A stretch of DNA of 64,000 nt from Rhodococcus xishaensis. Lineage in GTDB: Bacteria > Actinomycetota > Actinomycetes > Mycobacteriales > Mycobacteriaceae. The notes beneath the pieces were generated by a model. The model saw only the letters and a list, made by a program, of their open reading frames with translations. It had not been told where the DNA came from and searched no databases. Positions within the stretch are counted from its first letter, which is position 1, and each line of letters opens with the position of its first letter. This document shows positions 32,839 through 41,865 of the stretch, in pieces. The stretch covers positions 176,683-240,682 of the forward strand of contig NZ_RKLO01000004.1 in assembly GCF_004011825.1 (NCBI RefSeq), read 5' to 3'. Both the position numbers and the translations under genes were made by a program.

Positions 32839-35433
32839 TTACCCGGCGGGCACCGGCTGCGGGACGGGTTGGCCCTGCGCATGCGGAACTGCACCGTTCG
32901 CGGGGGGTTGCTGCTGCGTCGTCGTCAGGTTCGGTGACTCGAGTGTCGATTCATCGGGGCTCCGTCCCGGAGCGATGCCCGGGATCGGGATCGTGACACC
33001 CGGCAGGATCTCCACGTTGCTGGTGGTGATCTCGAGCGGCAGCCCCGGCAACGTCAGCTCCGGCGACGGCGGAGGGGTGGTGGTCGTCGGCGGGCCCGTG
33101 AACGTGGGAACACCCGCCTGCCCGCCGATCGCGTCCGGCTTCGGGAACTTCTCGATGGCAGTGCCCTCCAGTGCGCCGTCCATCGTCGCCTTCCAGATGT
33201 CCGACGGAAGCCCCGACCCCCACATCATTGCGCCCGAACTGTCCACGAGCGGCTCATTCTGCTCGGTGCCGACCCACACCGCCGTCGACAACGACGGCGT
33301 GAATCCGACCATCCACACGTCCTTGTTGGATCCGGTATCGCCGAGCTGGGTAGTTCCGGTCTTCGCGGCCGACGCCCGTCCACCCGCGAGGTCATGATTT
33401 CGCGAGTACCCGGCGATCGGCTCCATCGCGGCGGTGAGGTTGTCGGCCACCGCGGCATCGATACGGGTCTCACCGGCCGGCGCGCCACGGTCGAGCAGAA
33501 CCGTGCCGTCGGAGGCGACGACCCTTTCGACGAAGTACGGCTCGTAGTACTCGCCCGACGCCGCGAACGTCGCGTACGCGGACGCCATGTCGATCGGCCG
33601 TGTCTGGTACTGGCCGAGCACGATGCCGTTGTTGGGACCCCGTCCGTCAGGCTCGGTAAGTGTCTTACCCACGCCCGGGATCTCCTCCGCGATTCCGGCC
33701 TTGTGGGCCATGTCGGCGATGTCGTTCGGGCCGGCGTCCAGCTCCAGCTGCATCCGGTACAGGGGGGTATTGAGCGACCGCTTGAGTGCCTCGGCAAGGG
33801 TGCACGTCCCGCAGGACACACCCTCACTGTTGTTGATTGTCAGGCCGTTGATGGTCAGCGGCGAGCTGTCGTACATCTGCGACAGCGGGATGCCTTGGTC
33901 GAGCGCGGCGGCGACGCCGAAGACCTTGAACGACGATCCGGTCTGTAGGCCGGCCTGCGCGAAGTCGAATCCGGTGCCGTTCTCCCCACCGTAGTAGGCG
34001 CGCACGCCTCCGGTGCGCGGATCGATCGAGACGACCGCGGTCCGCAGCTGGGACGGCTCGCCTTCCATGGAGGTTTCGACCGCGTCGAGCGCGGCCTGCT
34101 GTGCCTGTGGGTCGATCGTGGTGGTGATCTGCAGTCCGGCGGTGTTGAGGTCCTGTTCGCTGATCCCCATCGCCGCCATTTCCTTCAGGACCTGCTGCTT
34201 GATCAGGCCCTCCGGGCCGAGACCACCGGAACCGGCGTTGACCTCGGCGAGCGGGACAACCGGCGGGAACTGGATCGCGGCACGGTCGGCGGCACTGAGC
34301 GTGTCGCTTTCGACCATGCCGTCGAGAACGTAGTTCCACCGCGCCTCGGCACCCGTCGGGTTGGTCTCAGGTTCCAGCAGCGAAGGCAGCTGGATCACCG
34401 CGGCCAGCAACGCTCCCTCGGCGACGGTGAGGTTCTCGACCGGCTTGCCGAAGTATGCCTCGGACGCGGCCGCTACGCCGTACGCGCCCCGGCCGAAGTA
34501 GATGGTGTTCAGGTACGCCGCGAGGATCTCGTCCTTGGACCACTCGCGGGCCATCTTCGACGAGATCACGAGTTCTTTCATCTTGCGGGTGAGGGAGCGT
34601 TCCGAACCCACGACAGCGTTCTTGACGTACTGCTGGGTGATCGTCGAACCGCCGCCGGCGCTGTCGCGTCCGAGCACGTTGTCGCGTGCGGCGCGCGCGA
34701 AACCGGTCACTGAGAAGCCAGGGTTGCTGTAGAAGTCGCGGTCCTCGGCCGCGAGCACGGCGTTGCGCACGTGGACCGGGATCTGGTCGATCGCGACCTC
34801 GGTGCGGTTGCCCTGCGGTGGCACGACACGGGTGATCTCGGTCTCCCCGTCGGACGCGAGGATCGTCGCGACCTGGTTGGTCGTCATGTCACCGGGGCGC
34901 GGAACGTCGGTGACGGTGTACGCGATCATTAACGTCAGGATCGGCACGATCAGGCCCAAAGCGACGGCCACGTAGGCGGTGCGGCGAACGATCTTCCACC
35001 GTTTCGACTTCTTGGACGTCGTCTTCTTGGGCGGCTTCGGCGGCTCATCACCCGAACCACCACCGGGCTTGCGGGCGGTGGGAGGCGGACCGCCCGGTGG
35101 GCGTCCACCCGGTCCGCGGCCCCCACCCTGGACCGGACGTGCGCCCCCTGGAGCGGGGCGTCCTCGAGGAGGTCCTCCCCCCTGCGGTGGGCGACCCTGC
35201 GGCGGGCGACCGCCCTGGGGCGGACGACCCTGTGGAGGACGACCACCCTGCCCCTGCTGCGGCCCTGGACGGCCGGCGGGCGGAGGCCCCGGGTTGCGGC
35301 GGGGAGCCGGAGAACCGGTCCCACCGACGGGACGGCCGGGCTGCTGCCCGGCCGGTCGTCCACTCTGCTGGGGCCCGTTGGGTTGGCGCGGTCCGTCGGG
35401 CCACCCACCCTGCGGGTTGTTGGGGGAAGTCAC
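32839..35433 (-). CDS. ponA: Class A penicillin-binding protein (PonA1-type)
   Basis: An 864-aa bifunctional peptidoglycan synthase. Residues 1–150 are a cytoplasmic Pro/Gly/Arg-rich tail, followed by one helix (AYVAVALGLIVPILTLMIAY). The GT51 glycosyltransferase has AAEDRDFYSNPGF and GGSTITQQYVKN. The transpeptidase has the SxxK motif in GSSFKVFG, SxN in KRSLNTPLY and KTG in AAKTGTTQLG. A Pro/Thr-rich C-terminal tail ends the protein. By synteny it is the PonA1 equivalent, which drives polar elongation in mycobacteria. A paralogue lies at 46752–48917. Confidence 0.94.
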   Translation of the reverse strand: MTSPNNPQGGWPDGPRQPNGPQQSGRPAGQQPGRPVGGTGSPAPRRNPGPPPAGRPGPQQGQGGRPPQGRPPQGGRPPQGRPPQGGGPPRGRPAPGGARPVQGGGRGPGGRPPGGPPPTARKPGGGSGDEPPKPPKKTTSKKSKRWKIVRRTAYVAVALGLIVPILTLMIAYTVTDVPRPGDMTTNQVATILASDGETEITRVVPPQGNRTEVAIDQIPVHVRNAVLAAEDRDFYSNPGFSVTGFARAARDNVLGRDSAGGGSTITQQYVKNAVVGSERSLTRKMKELVISSKMAREWSKDEILAAYLNTIYFGRGAYGVAAASEAYFGKPVENLTVAEGALLAAVIQLPSLLEPETNPTGAEARWNYVLDGMVESDTLSAADRAAIQFPPVVPLAEVNAGSGGLGPEGLIKQQVLKEMAAMGISEQDLNTAGLQITTTIDPQAQQAALDAVETSMEGEPSQLRTAVVSIDPRTGGVRAYYGGENGTGFDFAQAGLQTGSSFKVFGVAAALDQGIPLSQMYDSSPLTINGLTINNSEGVSCGTCTLAEALKRSLNTPLYRMQLELDAGPNDIADMAHKAGIAEEIPGVGKTLTEPDGRGPNNGIVLGQYQTRPIDMASAYATFAASGEYYEPYFVERVVASDGTVLLDRGAPAGETRIDAAVADNLTAAMEPIAGYSRNHDLAGGRASAAKTGTTQLGDTGSNKDVWMVGFTPSLSTAVWVGTEQNEPLVDSSGAMMWGSGLPSDIWKATMDGALEGTAIEKFPKPDAIGGQAGVPTFTGPPTTTTPPPSPELTLPGLPLEITTSNVEILPGVTIPIPGIAPGRSPDESTLESPNLTTTQQQPPANGAVPHAQGQPVPQPVPAG

Positions 35434-35512
35434 GTACGAATCTCCAGTAGTCAGGCGACTGTGGGCAGTCCTCGGTTGCGTCGGGCGGTCGGCACAGCTG
35501 TCGGCGTCCTAA

Positions 35513-35947
35513 CTACTCGATCGCGGTGCGGCGGCGCGGCGAACGGCTCGACGAGGACCTCCTCGTTTGCCTGGGCACCGGCACCGCACCGAGAACGTAG
35601 GACTGGACTAGATGATTCCAGCTGCATGTGCGGCACACCTCGACCACGTGAACGGAGAATTCCTCCTCGGTCGCGGCTAGCCGAACCAGTTCCTCCGGTG
35701 TTCGCGCCGAGCCCGAGATCGTGCCCAGCTTCTCGCCGAACACCCAGGACACGAGAGTCAGTTCTTCCTTGCGGCAAATCGGGCACACCACCGAACTGCT
35801 ACGGCCGTGGAACTTGGCCGCGCGCAGCAGGTAGGGGCTCGCGTCGCACACCTCGCTTACGCCGGTCCGCCCCGAGTAAACCTCGGCGAGCAGAGACCGT
35901 CGCTGCAGCGCGTAGTCCACGACCTGCCGCTGTATCCGCACGGACAC
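35513..35947 (-). CDS. DUF5318 protein with zinc-ribbon-like Cys pairs
   Basis: A 144-aa protein starting MSVRIQRQVVDYALQRRSLL. It contains CPICRKEE and CRTCSWNH, two CxxC pairs that could hold one zinc ion. It is found in this same position, between padR and ponA, in mycobacteria and relatives, and the function there is unknown. The C-terminal 20 residues are Ser/Arg-rich and probably disordered. It reads toward ponA. Confidence 0.85.
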   Translation of the reverse strand: MSVRIQRQVVDYALQRRSLLAEVYSGRTGVSEVCDASPYLLRAAKFHGRSSSVVCPICRKEELTLVSWVFGEKLGTISGSARTPEELVRLAATEEEFSVHVVEVCRTCSWNHLVQSYVLGAVPVPRQTRRSSSSRSPRRRTAIE

Positions 35948-36182
35948 CAGAGTACGTGCGTTCGACGCCGATCGGGCGGGCCGGGAGGGGCTGCGTGTGT
36001 GGCAGACGACACCTTGTCAGGAGGGCCGGCAACGGGAGTGGATCGGATTCAGGCGAGCAACCGGCCCGCCCTCCAGGACCCGCCGCCTCCTACTGACGAT
36101 GGCCGTTTCGACGGCTCCGTCCTCGGAATTTTCCATACCGGTCCGTGTGTCGTCATCAGCCACTTGCCCCACCCTGTTTCCG

Positions 36183-36203
36183 TATATATCGGTGCGATAT
36201 AGT
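36183..36203. promoter_or_regulatory. PadR operator and promoter region
   Basis: TATATC-GGTGC-GATATA (36185–36201) is an inverted repeat 52 bases upstream of the padR start. PadR-family proteins bind ATAT-rich palindromes of this type, so autoregulation of padR–ino1 is likely. It also serves as part of the divergent region toward the DUF5318 gene. Confidence 0.6.
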
Positions 36204-36252
36204 TGGTACTCGCATCAATCAGTTATGTTCGGGACACTCAGGGGGTGTGTGC

Positions 36253-36816
36253 ATGCTCGAGCTGGCGATACTCGGGCTGCTCCTCGAGTCACCCATGCAC
36301 GGTTACGAGCTGCGGAAGCGGCTGACCGGTCTGCTCGGGGCGTTCCGCGCCTTCTCCTACGGCTCGCTGTATCCGACGCTGCGTCGCATGCAGGCCGATG
36401 GGCTGATCGTCGAGGGCGCAAGTGAGGACGGCACCGTCAGGCGTCGTGCGCGCCGCGTGTACGAACTGACACCGGCCGGTAGGAAGCGATTCTCCGAGCT
36501 GGTGGCGGACACGGGACCCCAGAACTACACGGATGACGGATTCGGCGTTCATCTCGCCTTCTTCAGCCGCACCCCCGCCGAGGCGCGGATGCGAATTCTG
36601 GAAGGCAGGCGACGCCAGGTCGAGGAGCGCCGCGAAGGCCTACGCGCCGCCGTCGGGCGGGCTACCGGATCGTTCGACCGCTACACCCGTCAGCTCCACC
36701 AGCTCGGCCTCGAGTCGAGCGAGCGCGAGGTGCGGTGGCTGAACGAGCTGATCGCCGCAGAACAATCATCAACAGCAGCACCCGAGAAAAAAGAAGGAGA
36801 ACCCGACCATGGGTGA
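36253..36816 (+). CDS. PadR-family transcriptional regulator
   Basis: A 187-aa regulator. The winged helix is at the N-terminus ([20 protein letters not shown] then [19 protein letters not shown], with the wing [18 protein letters not shown]), and a C-terminal helical dimerisation region follows. The start at 36253 puts the conserved MLELAILG at the N-terminus. It overlaps ino1 by eight bases and matches Rv0047c by position. It probably regulates its own promoter and thereby inositol synthesis. Confidence 0.9.
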   Translation: MLELAILGLLLESPMHGYELRKRLTGLLGAFRAFSYGSLYPTLRRMQADGLIVEGASEDGTVRRRARRVYELTPAGRKRFSELVADTGPQNYTDDGFGVHLAFFSRTPAEARMRILEGRRRQVEERREGLRAAVGRATGSFDRYTRQLHQLGLESSEREVRWLNELIAAEQSSTAAPEKKEGEPDHG

Positions 36817-37903
36817 CAACAGCACTGCGGTGCGCGTAGCCATTGTGGGCGTGGGCAACTGTGCCTCGTCACTGGTCCAGGGCGTGCAGTACTACAAGGA
36901 CGCTGACGAGAACTCCACCGTCCCCGGTCTGATGCACGTCAAGTTCGGCCAGTACCACGTCCGTGACGTGCAGTTCGTCGCCGCCTTCGACGTCGATGCC
37001 AAGAAGGTCGGGTTCGACCTCTCCGAGGCGATCCTCGCCAGCGAGAACAACACCATGAAGATCGCGGACGTCCCGCCGCTGAACGTCACCGTCCAGCGCG
37101 GTCCGACGCTCGATGGCATCGGCAAGTACTACTCAGAGACGATCGAGGTCTCCGACGTCGAGGCCGTCGACGTCGTCCAGGCCCTCAAGGACGCCCAGGT
37201 CGACGTCCTCGTGTCCTACCTGCCGGTGGGCTCGGAGGAGGCTGACAAGTTCTACGCGCAGTGCGCCATCGACGCCGGCGTCGCGTTCGTCAATGCGCTG
37301 CCGGTCTTCATCGCCTCCGACCCGGAGTGGGCTGAGAAGTTCACCGCTGCCGGTGTCCCGATCGTCGGCGACGACATCAAGAGCCAGGTCGGCGCCACCA
37401 TCACCCACCGGGTGATGGCGAAGCTGTTCGAGGATCGCGGCGTCGTACTCGACCGCACCTACCAGCTCAATGTGGGCGGCAACATGGACTTCAAGAACAT
37501 GCTCGAGCGTGAGCGCCTGGAGTCCAAGAAGGTGTCGAAGACGCAGGCCGTGACCTCGAACCTCGACGGACCGCTGTCCGGCAAGGTCTACGACCGCAAC
37601 GTCCACATCGGCCCGTCGGACTACGTCGAGTGGCTCGACGACCGCAAGTGGGCGTACGTCCGCCTCGAAGGCCGGGCCTTCGGTGACGCCCCACTGAACC
37701 TGGAGTACAAGCTCGAGGTCTGGGACTCCCCGAACTCGGCCGGCATCATCATCGACGCCATCCGCGCCGCGAAGATCGCCAAGGACCGCGGCCTGGGCGG
37801 CCCGATCCTGCCGGCCTCCGCGTACCTGATGAAGTCGCCGCCGGTCCAGATGGCCGACGACAAGGCTCGCTCGGCGCTCGAGGCCTTCATCATCGAGGCG
37901 TGA
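36809..37903 (+). CDS. ino1: Inositol-1-phosphate synthase
   Basis: A 364-aa NAD-dependent enzyme that converts glucose 6-phosphate to myo-inositol 1-phosphate, the first step toward phosphatidylinositol, lipoarabinomannan and mycothiol. The NAD-binding loop is [16 protein letters not shown]; other family blocks are [26 protein letters not shown] and [23 protein letters not shown] precedes the ATG. The stop codon falls inside a 27-bp tandem repeat. Confidence 0.96.
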   Translation: MGDNSTAVRVAIVGVGNCASSLVQGVQYYKDADENSTVPGLMHVKFGQYHVRDVQFVAAFDVDAKKVGFDLSEAILASENNTMKIADVPPLNVTVQRGPTLDGIGKYYSETIEVSDVEAVDVVQALKDAQVDVLVSYLPVGSEEADKFYAQCAIDAGVAFVNALPVFIASDPEWAEKFTAAGVPIVGDDIKSQVGATITHRVMAKLFEDRGVVLDRTYQLNVGGNMDFKNMLERERLESKKVSKTQAVTSNLDGPLSGKVYDRNVHIGPSDYVEWLDDRKWAYVRLEGRAFGDAPLNLEYKLEVWDSPNSAGIIIDAIRAAKIAKDRGLGGPILPASAYLMKSPPVQMADDKARSALEAFIIEA

Positions 37904-37963
37904 GCCTCGGCGGCTGCACTGTAGGCGTGAGCCTCGGCGGCTGCACTGTAGGCGTGAGCCTCG
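37898..37963 (+). repeat. 27-bp tandem repeat over the ino1 stop codon
   Basis: The unit GCGTGAGCCTCGGCGGCTGC plus ACTGTAG occurs at 37898–37924 and 37925–37951, then a partial third copy to 37963. The unit is a multiple of three and each copy supplies TGA and TAG in the ino1 frame. Confidence 0.9.
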
Positions 37964-37984
37964 CGGCGGTAGCCCGCAAATACG

Positions 37985-38026
37985 CTGTGGCGGTGGTCGA
38001 GTCCGAGGACTCGCCCACCGCCACAG
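37985..38026. terminator. Bidirectional terminator between ino1 and the SDR gene
   Basis: CTGTGGCGGTGG pairs with CCACCGCCACAG, and inside it CGAGTCC pairs with GGACTCG around a GA loop, with one T/C mismatch. It sits between the convergent ino1 and SDR genes. Confidence 0.85.
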
Positions 38027-38049
38027 GTGTTCTCGGGCAGGGAGATGCG

Positions 38050-38811
38050 CTACGTCATCTTCGCCACCAAGGACAGGGGCAGCACCTTCATCGCCACGGA
38101 CAGCGGCGCCCACGGCCACGCGGGGACGTAGGCCTTGCTCGGTTCCTTCTCGATGGCCGCGGCCAGTGCACGGCAACCGGTTTCGGTATCGACGATGAAC
38201 GGCACGTTCTTCACCTTCTCGTTGATCTCCGAGCGGATGAAGCCGGGGAAGATGGTGCTGACGTCGATATTGGTCTTCGCGAGGTCGGCGCGCATACCTT
38301 CGCCGAGCGCCCCTACCCCGGCCTTCGACGCCGCATAGGTCGTGAGATTCCGGGGCATGCCACGCATCGCGCTCACCGACGAGATCAGCACGACGTGGCC
38401 TGCGTTCCGGGGCCGGAACAGCTCGAGCGCCGCCTCACTCTGGGCGAGCGCGCCGAGGAAGTTGGTGCGCGCGGTCTGCACGTTGGCGTGAAAGTAGCCG
38501 GTACCCAACGGCTGCCCCTTGCCGAGACCCGCGTTGACGATCACCCGGTCCAGACCACCGAGTTCCTCGTCGAGTTCGGCGAAGACGCGAAAGACCTCGT
38601 CGTGCACGTCGACGTCCAGCTTGCGGATCTCGACTTTGATCTGCGGGTGCGCGGCCAACAGTTCGTCGCGCAGTTCCTCGAGCCGCTCGGTGCGCCTGGC
38701 TGCCAACGCGAGATTGCGTCCGCGTGAAGCGAATTCGCGGGCCATGCCGCGTCCGAGTCCCGAGCTGGCACCCGTGATGAGAATGTTCTTGCGTGTCGTG
38801 CGCCGGCTCAA
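38050..38811 (-). CDS. Short-chain dehydrogenase/reductase
   Basis: A 253-aa classical SDR: cofactor loop TGASSGLGRG near residue 15, NAG in VIVNAGLG, catalytic Ser in LISSVSAMRG and the Tyr-x3-Lys in TYAASKAG. The Arg-rich region after the second strand (ARRTERLEEL) suggests NADP(H). Its start overlaps the preceding phosphotransferase gene by four bases. In the context of an acyl-CoA dehydrogenase it may act on a hydroxyacyl or keto intermediate (inference). Confidence 0.88.
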   Translation of the reverse strand: MSRRTTRKNILITGASSGLGRGMAREFASRGRNLALAARRTERLEELRDELLAAHPQIKVEIRKLDVDVHDEVFRVFAELDEELGGLDRVIVNAGLGKGQPLGTGYFHANVQTARTNFLGALAQSEAALELFRPRNAGHVVLISSVSAMRGMPRNLTTYAASKAGVGALGEGMRADLAKTNIDVSTIFPGFIRSEINEKVKNVPFIVDTETGCRALAAAIEKEPSKAYVPAWPWAPLSVAMKVLPLSLVAKMT

Positions 38812-39893
38812 GCGTCGCCCTCCGTATCGGTGTCAAGGCCGTCGATCAGCTGGTTGCAGCGGGTATCCAGGTATCCCACGGCGATCCAGAAGTTCTCGAA
38901 GGCTGGGTTGGTGGTCTGTCCATGGTGGAACCGGTAGTAGATCTGCTGGGCGATCACCGCGAGTCGGAACAGCCCGAACACTTCGTAGAAGCGCCAGTTG
39001 TCGATCGGCAGTCCCGTGCGCTGACCGTAATACTCGACGATCTCGCGGCGGGTGAGCATTCCTGGCAGGTCGGTGGGCTGCCGCTTGGTGGCCTGCATCA
39101 TTGGGTGATCGCCCTCCTCCACCCAGTAAGCCAGGCTGGACCCCAGGTCCATGAGCGGGTCACCGATCGTCGCCAGCTCCCAGTCCAGGACCGCACGCGG
39201 CTGCAGGTCGTCGCCGAGGACGACATTGTCGAGCCTGAAGTCGCCGTGGATGACCGCGGACGCGACATCGGCCGGTTGATTGTCCGCGAGCCAGGTCGTC
39301 ACCCGCGCGAAGTCTGGCACGTTGTCGGTCCGGGCGGCCGCGTAGCGCTTCGTCCATCCCGCCACTTGTCGGGCGACATAGCCTGTGCCACGGCCGAACT
39401 CGTCAAGCCCGGACGACGCTGGGTCGACACCGTGCAGTTCGATGAGCAGGTCGATCACCCGCAGGCACAGTTCCCGAGTGTTCTCGGGGGTGAGGCCGAA
39501 TTCATCCGGGGGAGCAGAGCGCAGAATGGTGCCCTCGACACGTTCCATGACGTAGAAGTCGCTGCCCAGCACCGATGGATCGGTGCAGAGCCCGACCATC
39601 GTCGGCACGTGCGGGTACACCGGTGCGAGCAACGACTGGATCCGGTACTCGCGGACCATGTCGTGCCCGGACGACGGCTTGGCCCCTGCTGGCGGGCGGC
39701 GCAGCACGAGGTCGCGATCGGGGTAGCGCAACAGGTAGGTCAGGTTCGATGCACCCCCAGCGAACTGGCGGACCTCGGGGGTTGCGGTCAGATCGCCGGA
39801 CCCGTTCTCGCGCAGCCAGTTCGACACGGCCTCGACATCGAAAGCATCCTCGTCACGGACGGTTCGGGCGTTGTCCGGCATGTTCGAGGTCAC
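38808..39893 (-). CDS. Aminoglycoside-phosphotransferase-fold (acyl-CoA dehydrogenase-associated) kinase
   Basis: A 361-aa protein with the APH/choline-kinase fold: nucleotide loop FAGGASNLTYLL, the Lys region LVLRRPPAGAKP, the catalytic loop VIHGDFRLDNVV and the metal-binding AVLDWELATIGDP. This family is fused or adjacent to acyl-CoA dehydrogenases in mycobacteria (FadE36 neighbourhood) and animals (ACAD10/11), where the kinase phosphorylates 4-hydroxy-acyl-CoA to allow its degradation. Here it lies between an acyl-CoA dehydrogenase and an SDR with overlaps on both sides, so the same role is likely. Confidence 0.88.
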   Translation of the reverse strand: MTSNMPDNARTVRDEDAFDVEAVSNWLRENGSGDLTATPEVRQFAGGASNLTYLLRYPDRDLVLRRPPAGAKPSSGHDMVREYRIQSLLAPVYPHVPTMVGLCTDPSVLGSDFYVMERVEGTILRSAPPDEFGLTPENTRELCLRVIDLLIELHGVDPASSGLDEFGRGTGYVARQVAGWTKRYAAARTDNVPDFARVTTWLADNQPADVASAVIHGDFRLDNVVLGDDLQPRAVLDWELATIGDPLMDLGSSLAYWVEEGDHPMMQATKRQPTDLPGMLTRREIVEYYGQRTGLPIDNWRFYEVFGLFRLAVIAQQIYYRFHHGQTTNPAFENFWIAVGYLDTRCNQLIDGLDTDTEGDA

Positions 39894-41122
39894 TGGTACT
39901 TACCCAACTCGAAGCGGGCCACCAGCCCCTGGTGCACCTCATCGGGGCCGTCAGCGAGCCGGATCGCCCGCGCCGACGTCCACGCGCCCGCGAGCGGGAA
40001 GTCATCGGACAAACCGCCGCCGCCGTGGATCTGGATCGCGAAGTCGATCACCTGCTGTGCCACCCGAGGTGCGGCGACCTTGATCTCCGATACCGCCGAG
40101 CGCGCCCCGGCGATGCCCTGCGTGTCGAGCAGCCACGCGGTGTTGAGCACCAGCAGCCGCAACTGGTTGATCGCGATACGGGCGTCGGCGATGCGTTCGC
40201 GATTGCCGCCGAGGTTGATCAGCGGCTTTCCGAACGCGACGCGTTCGGTGCCGCGGCGGATCGCGAGTTCGAGCGCGGACTCGGCGAGACCGACCAAACG
40301 CATGCAGTGGTGCACCCGGCCGGGACCGAGCCGGCCCTGGGCGATCTCGAATCCCCGCCCGGGACCTGCGATGATCGCGTCGAGAGGCAACCGCACGTTC
40401 GTGAACGACACCTCGCCGTGGCCGAAGGGCTCGTCGTAGAAGCCCATTGTCGAGAGCATTCGCTCGACCTTGACACCGGGTGTGTCCATCGGCACGAGAA
40501 CCATCGAATGTCTCTGATACCTGTGTGCTTCCGGGTCGGTCAGGCCCATGAAGATGAGGACCTTGCAGTCCGGGTTGCCGACGCCGGTGCTCCACCACTT
40601 GCGGCCGTTCAGCACCACCTCGTCGCCCTCGACGACGGCGGTCGCGGCCATGTTGGTGGCGTCGGACGACGCGACGCCGGGTTCGGTCATGCAGAACGCG
40701 GAGCGGATCTCGCCGTCGAGCAGCGGGCGCAGCCAACGCTCCTTTTGCTCAGTGCTGCCGTAGTGGTAGAGCACCTCCATGTTGCCGGTATCGGGAGCAT
40801 TGCAGTTGAAGACCACGGGCGCGAAGGGGGAGCGCCCCATCTCCTCGGCGAGTGGCGCGTAATCGACGTTGCTCAGGCCGGCACCGAGTTCGGCGTCGGG
40901 CAGGAAGAGGTTCCACAGTCCCTCCGCCCGAGCCTTGGACTGGAGTTGCCGGAGCTCCTCGGGCACTTGCCACATCGCGGCGCCGGGGACGTCGGAACGC
41001 TGCGCGAACGGCTCCACCCGCTCGGCCCGCAGGCGCTCCTCGACGGGGGCGACCTCGGTAGCGATGAATGCACGTAACCGGTCGAGGTACTCCCTCGACC
41101 GCGCGCTGTGGGCGAAATCCAT
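39890..41122 (-). CDS. Acyl-CoA dehydrogenase (ACAD10/11-like)
   Basis: A 410-aa FAD-dependent dehydrogenase. Family blocks: FCMTEPGVASSDATNMAATA, KWWSTGVGNPDCKVLIFMG and the C-terminal QIHGGGGLSDDFPLA near the FAD-binding end. The start at 41122 (MDFAHSARSREYL) has GGAGGAAGG right before it. With the APH-fold kinase downstream this pair resembles ACAD11, which degrades 4-hydroxy fatty acids. The divergent TetR gene probably controls it. Confidence 0.9.
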   Translation of the reverse strand: MDFAHSARSREYLDRLRAFIATEVAPVEERLRAERVEPFAQRSDVPGAAMWQVPEELRQLQSKARAEGLWNLFLPDAELGAGLSNVDYAPLAEEMGRSPFAPVVFNCNAPDTGNMEVLYHYGSTEQKERWLRPLLDGEIRSAFCMTEPGVASSDATNMAATAVVEGDEVVLNGRKWWSTGVGNPDCKVLIFMGLTDPEAHRYQRHSMVLVPMDTPGVKVERMLSTMGFYDEPFGHGEVSFTNVRLPLDAIIAGPGRGFEIAQGRLGPGRVHHCMRLVGLAESALELAIRRGTERVAFGKPLINLGGNRERIADARIAINQLRLLVLNTAWLLDTQGIAGARSAVSEIKVAAPRVAQQVIDFAIQIHGGGGLSDDFPLAGAWTSARAIRLADGPDEVHQGLVARFELGKYQ

Positions 41123-41144
41123 GCCTTCCTCCATGACGTTGCAA

Positions 41145-41165
41145 CTAACTAAGCATTGCTCAGTT
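41145..41165. promoter_or_regulatory. TetR operator between the acyl-CoA dehydrogenase operon and its regulator
   Basis: TAACTAAGCA (41145–41154) and TGCTCAGTTA (41156–41165) are inverted arms with one mismatch and a single central base. The element lies in the 94-bp divergent region and overlaps the expected promoters on both sides. Confidence 0.7.
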
Positions 41166-41216
41166 AACCTAAACGTAGACTTGCCCGGCAATCAAGATCC
41201 TGGACGGTGCCATCCC

Positions 41217-41813
41217 GTGTCGACCGAAACCTCAGTACCCGGAGCAGCCACCAACAGGCGGCGGCTCCCAGCGGAAGAGCGCAAGCGGCAACTCGTCGCG
41301 ATCGGCCTGCAGGAGCTGGCGACCCGGCCCATCCACGCGTTGTCCATCGACCGGGTGGCCGAGAAGGCCGGGATCTCTCGCGGGTTGCTGTTCCGGTACT
41401 TCCCGACCAAGCAGGACTACTACGTGGCCGTCGTGGGCGCGGCGGCGCGGCGCCTGCTCCGCGCCGCGAAGGCGGACCCCGGCGACGCATCCGGCGAGCC
41501 GTTGCGGGCCGTGGTGCGCGCGTTCGTCTCCTTCATCGACCGGCACGGCGCGCACTACCAATCGTTCTTCCACGGCGGCTTCGGCGCAGATCCGCAGATC
41601 CGGGAGATCCGGAAGAACCTGCAGAACACCATGGTCGAACGCACCCTCGACGCCACAGGCGCCGAGTCGTCGCCCGCGAACCGTGTGCTGCTCCGCGCTT
41701 GGTGGTCCATGGTCGAGAGCCTCGCCATCGACCGTACTGTCGATCCCGTCTTCACCGTCGACGACATCGTCGACCGGGCGATCCAGATGCTCCCGGTCCC
41801 CCACGGACGTTGA
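41217..41813 (+). CDS. TetR-family regulator
   Basis: A 198-aa regulator with the N-terminal HTH (LSIDRVAEKAGISRGLLFRY then FPTKQDYYVAVV) and an all-helical ligand-binding domain. The start is GTG at 41217; the open frame extends far upstream into the acyl-CoA dehydrogenase gene, where it is only a shadow. It is divergent from the acyl-CoA dehydrogenase operon and likely represses it via the palindrome at 41145, with an acyl-CoA as inducer (inference). Confidence 0.88.
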   Translation: MSTETSVPGAATNRRRLPAEERKRQLVAIGLQELATRPIHALSIDRVAEKAGISRGLLFRYFPTKQDYYVAVVGAAARRLLRAAKADPGDASGEPLRAVVRAFVSFIDRHGAHYQSFFHGGFGADPQIREIRKNLQNTMVERTLDATGAESSPANRVLLRAWWSMVESLAIDRTVDPVFTVDDIVDRAIQMLPVPHGR

Positions 41814-41865
41814 CGCCCGCCCGGTGGTCACTCGCGTCTCGCCGTCCCGCTGAACGTCGTCGAAG

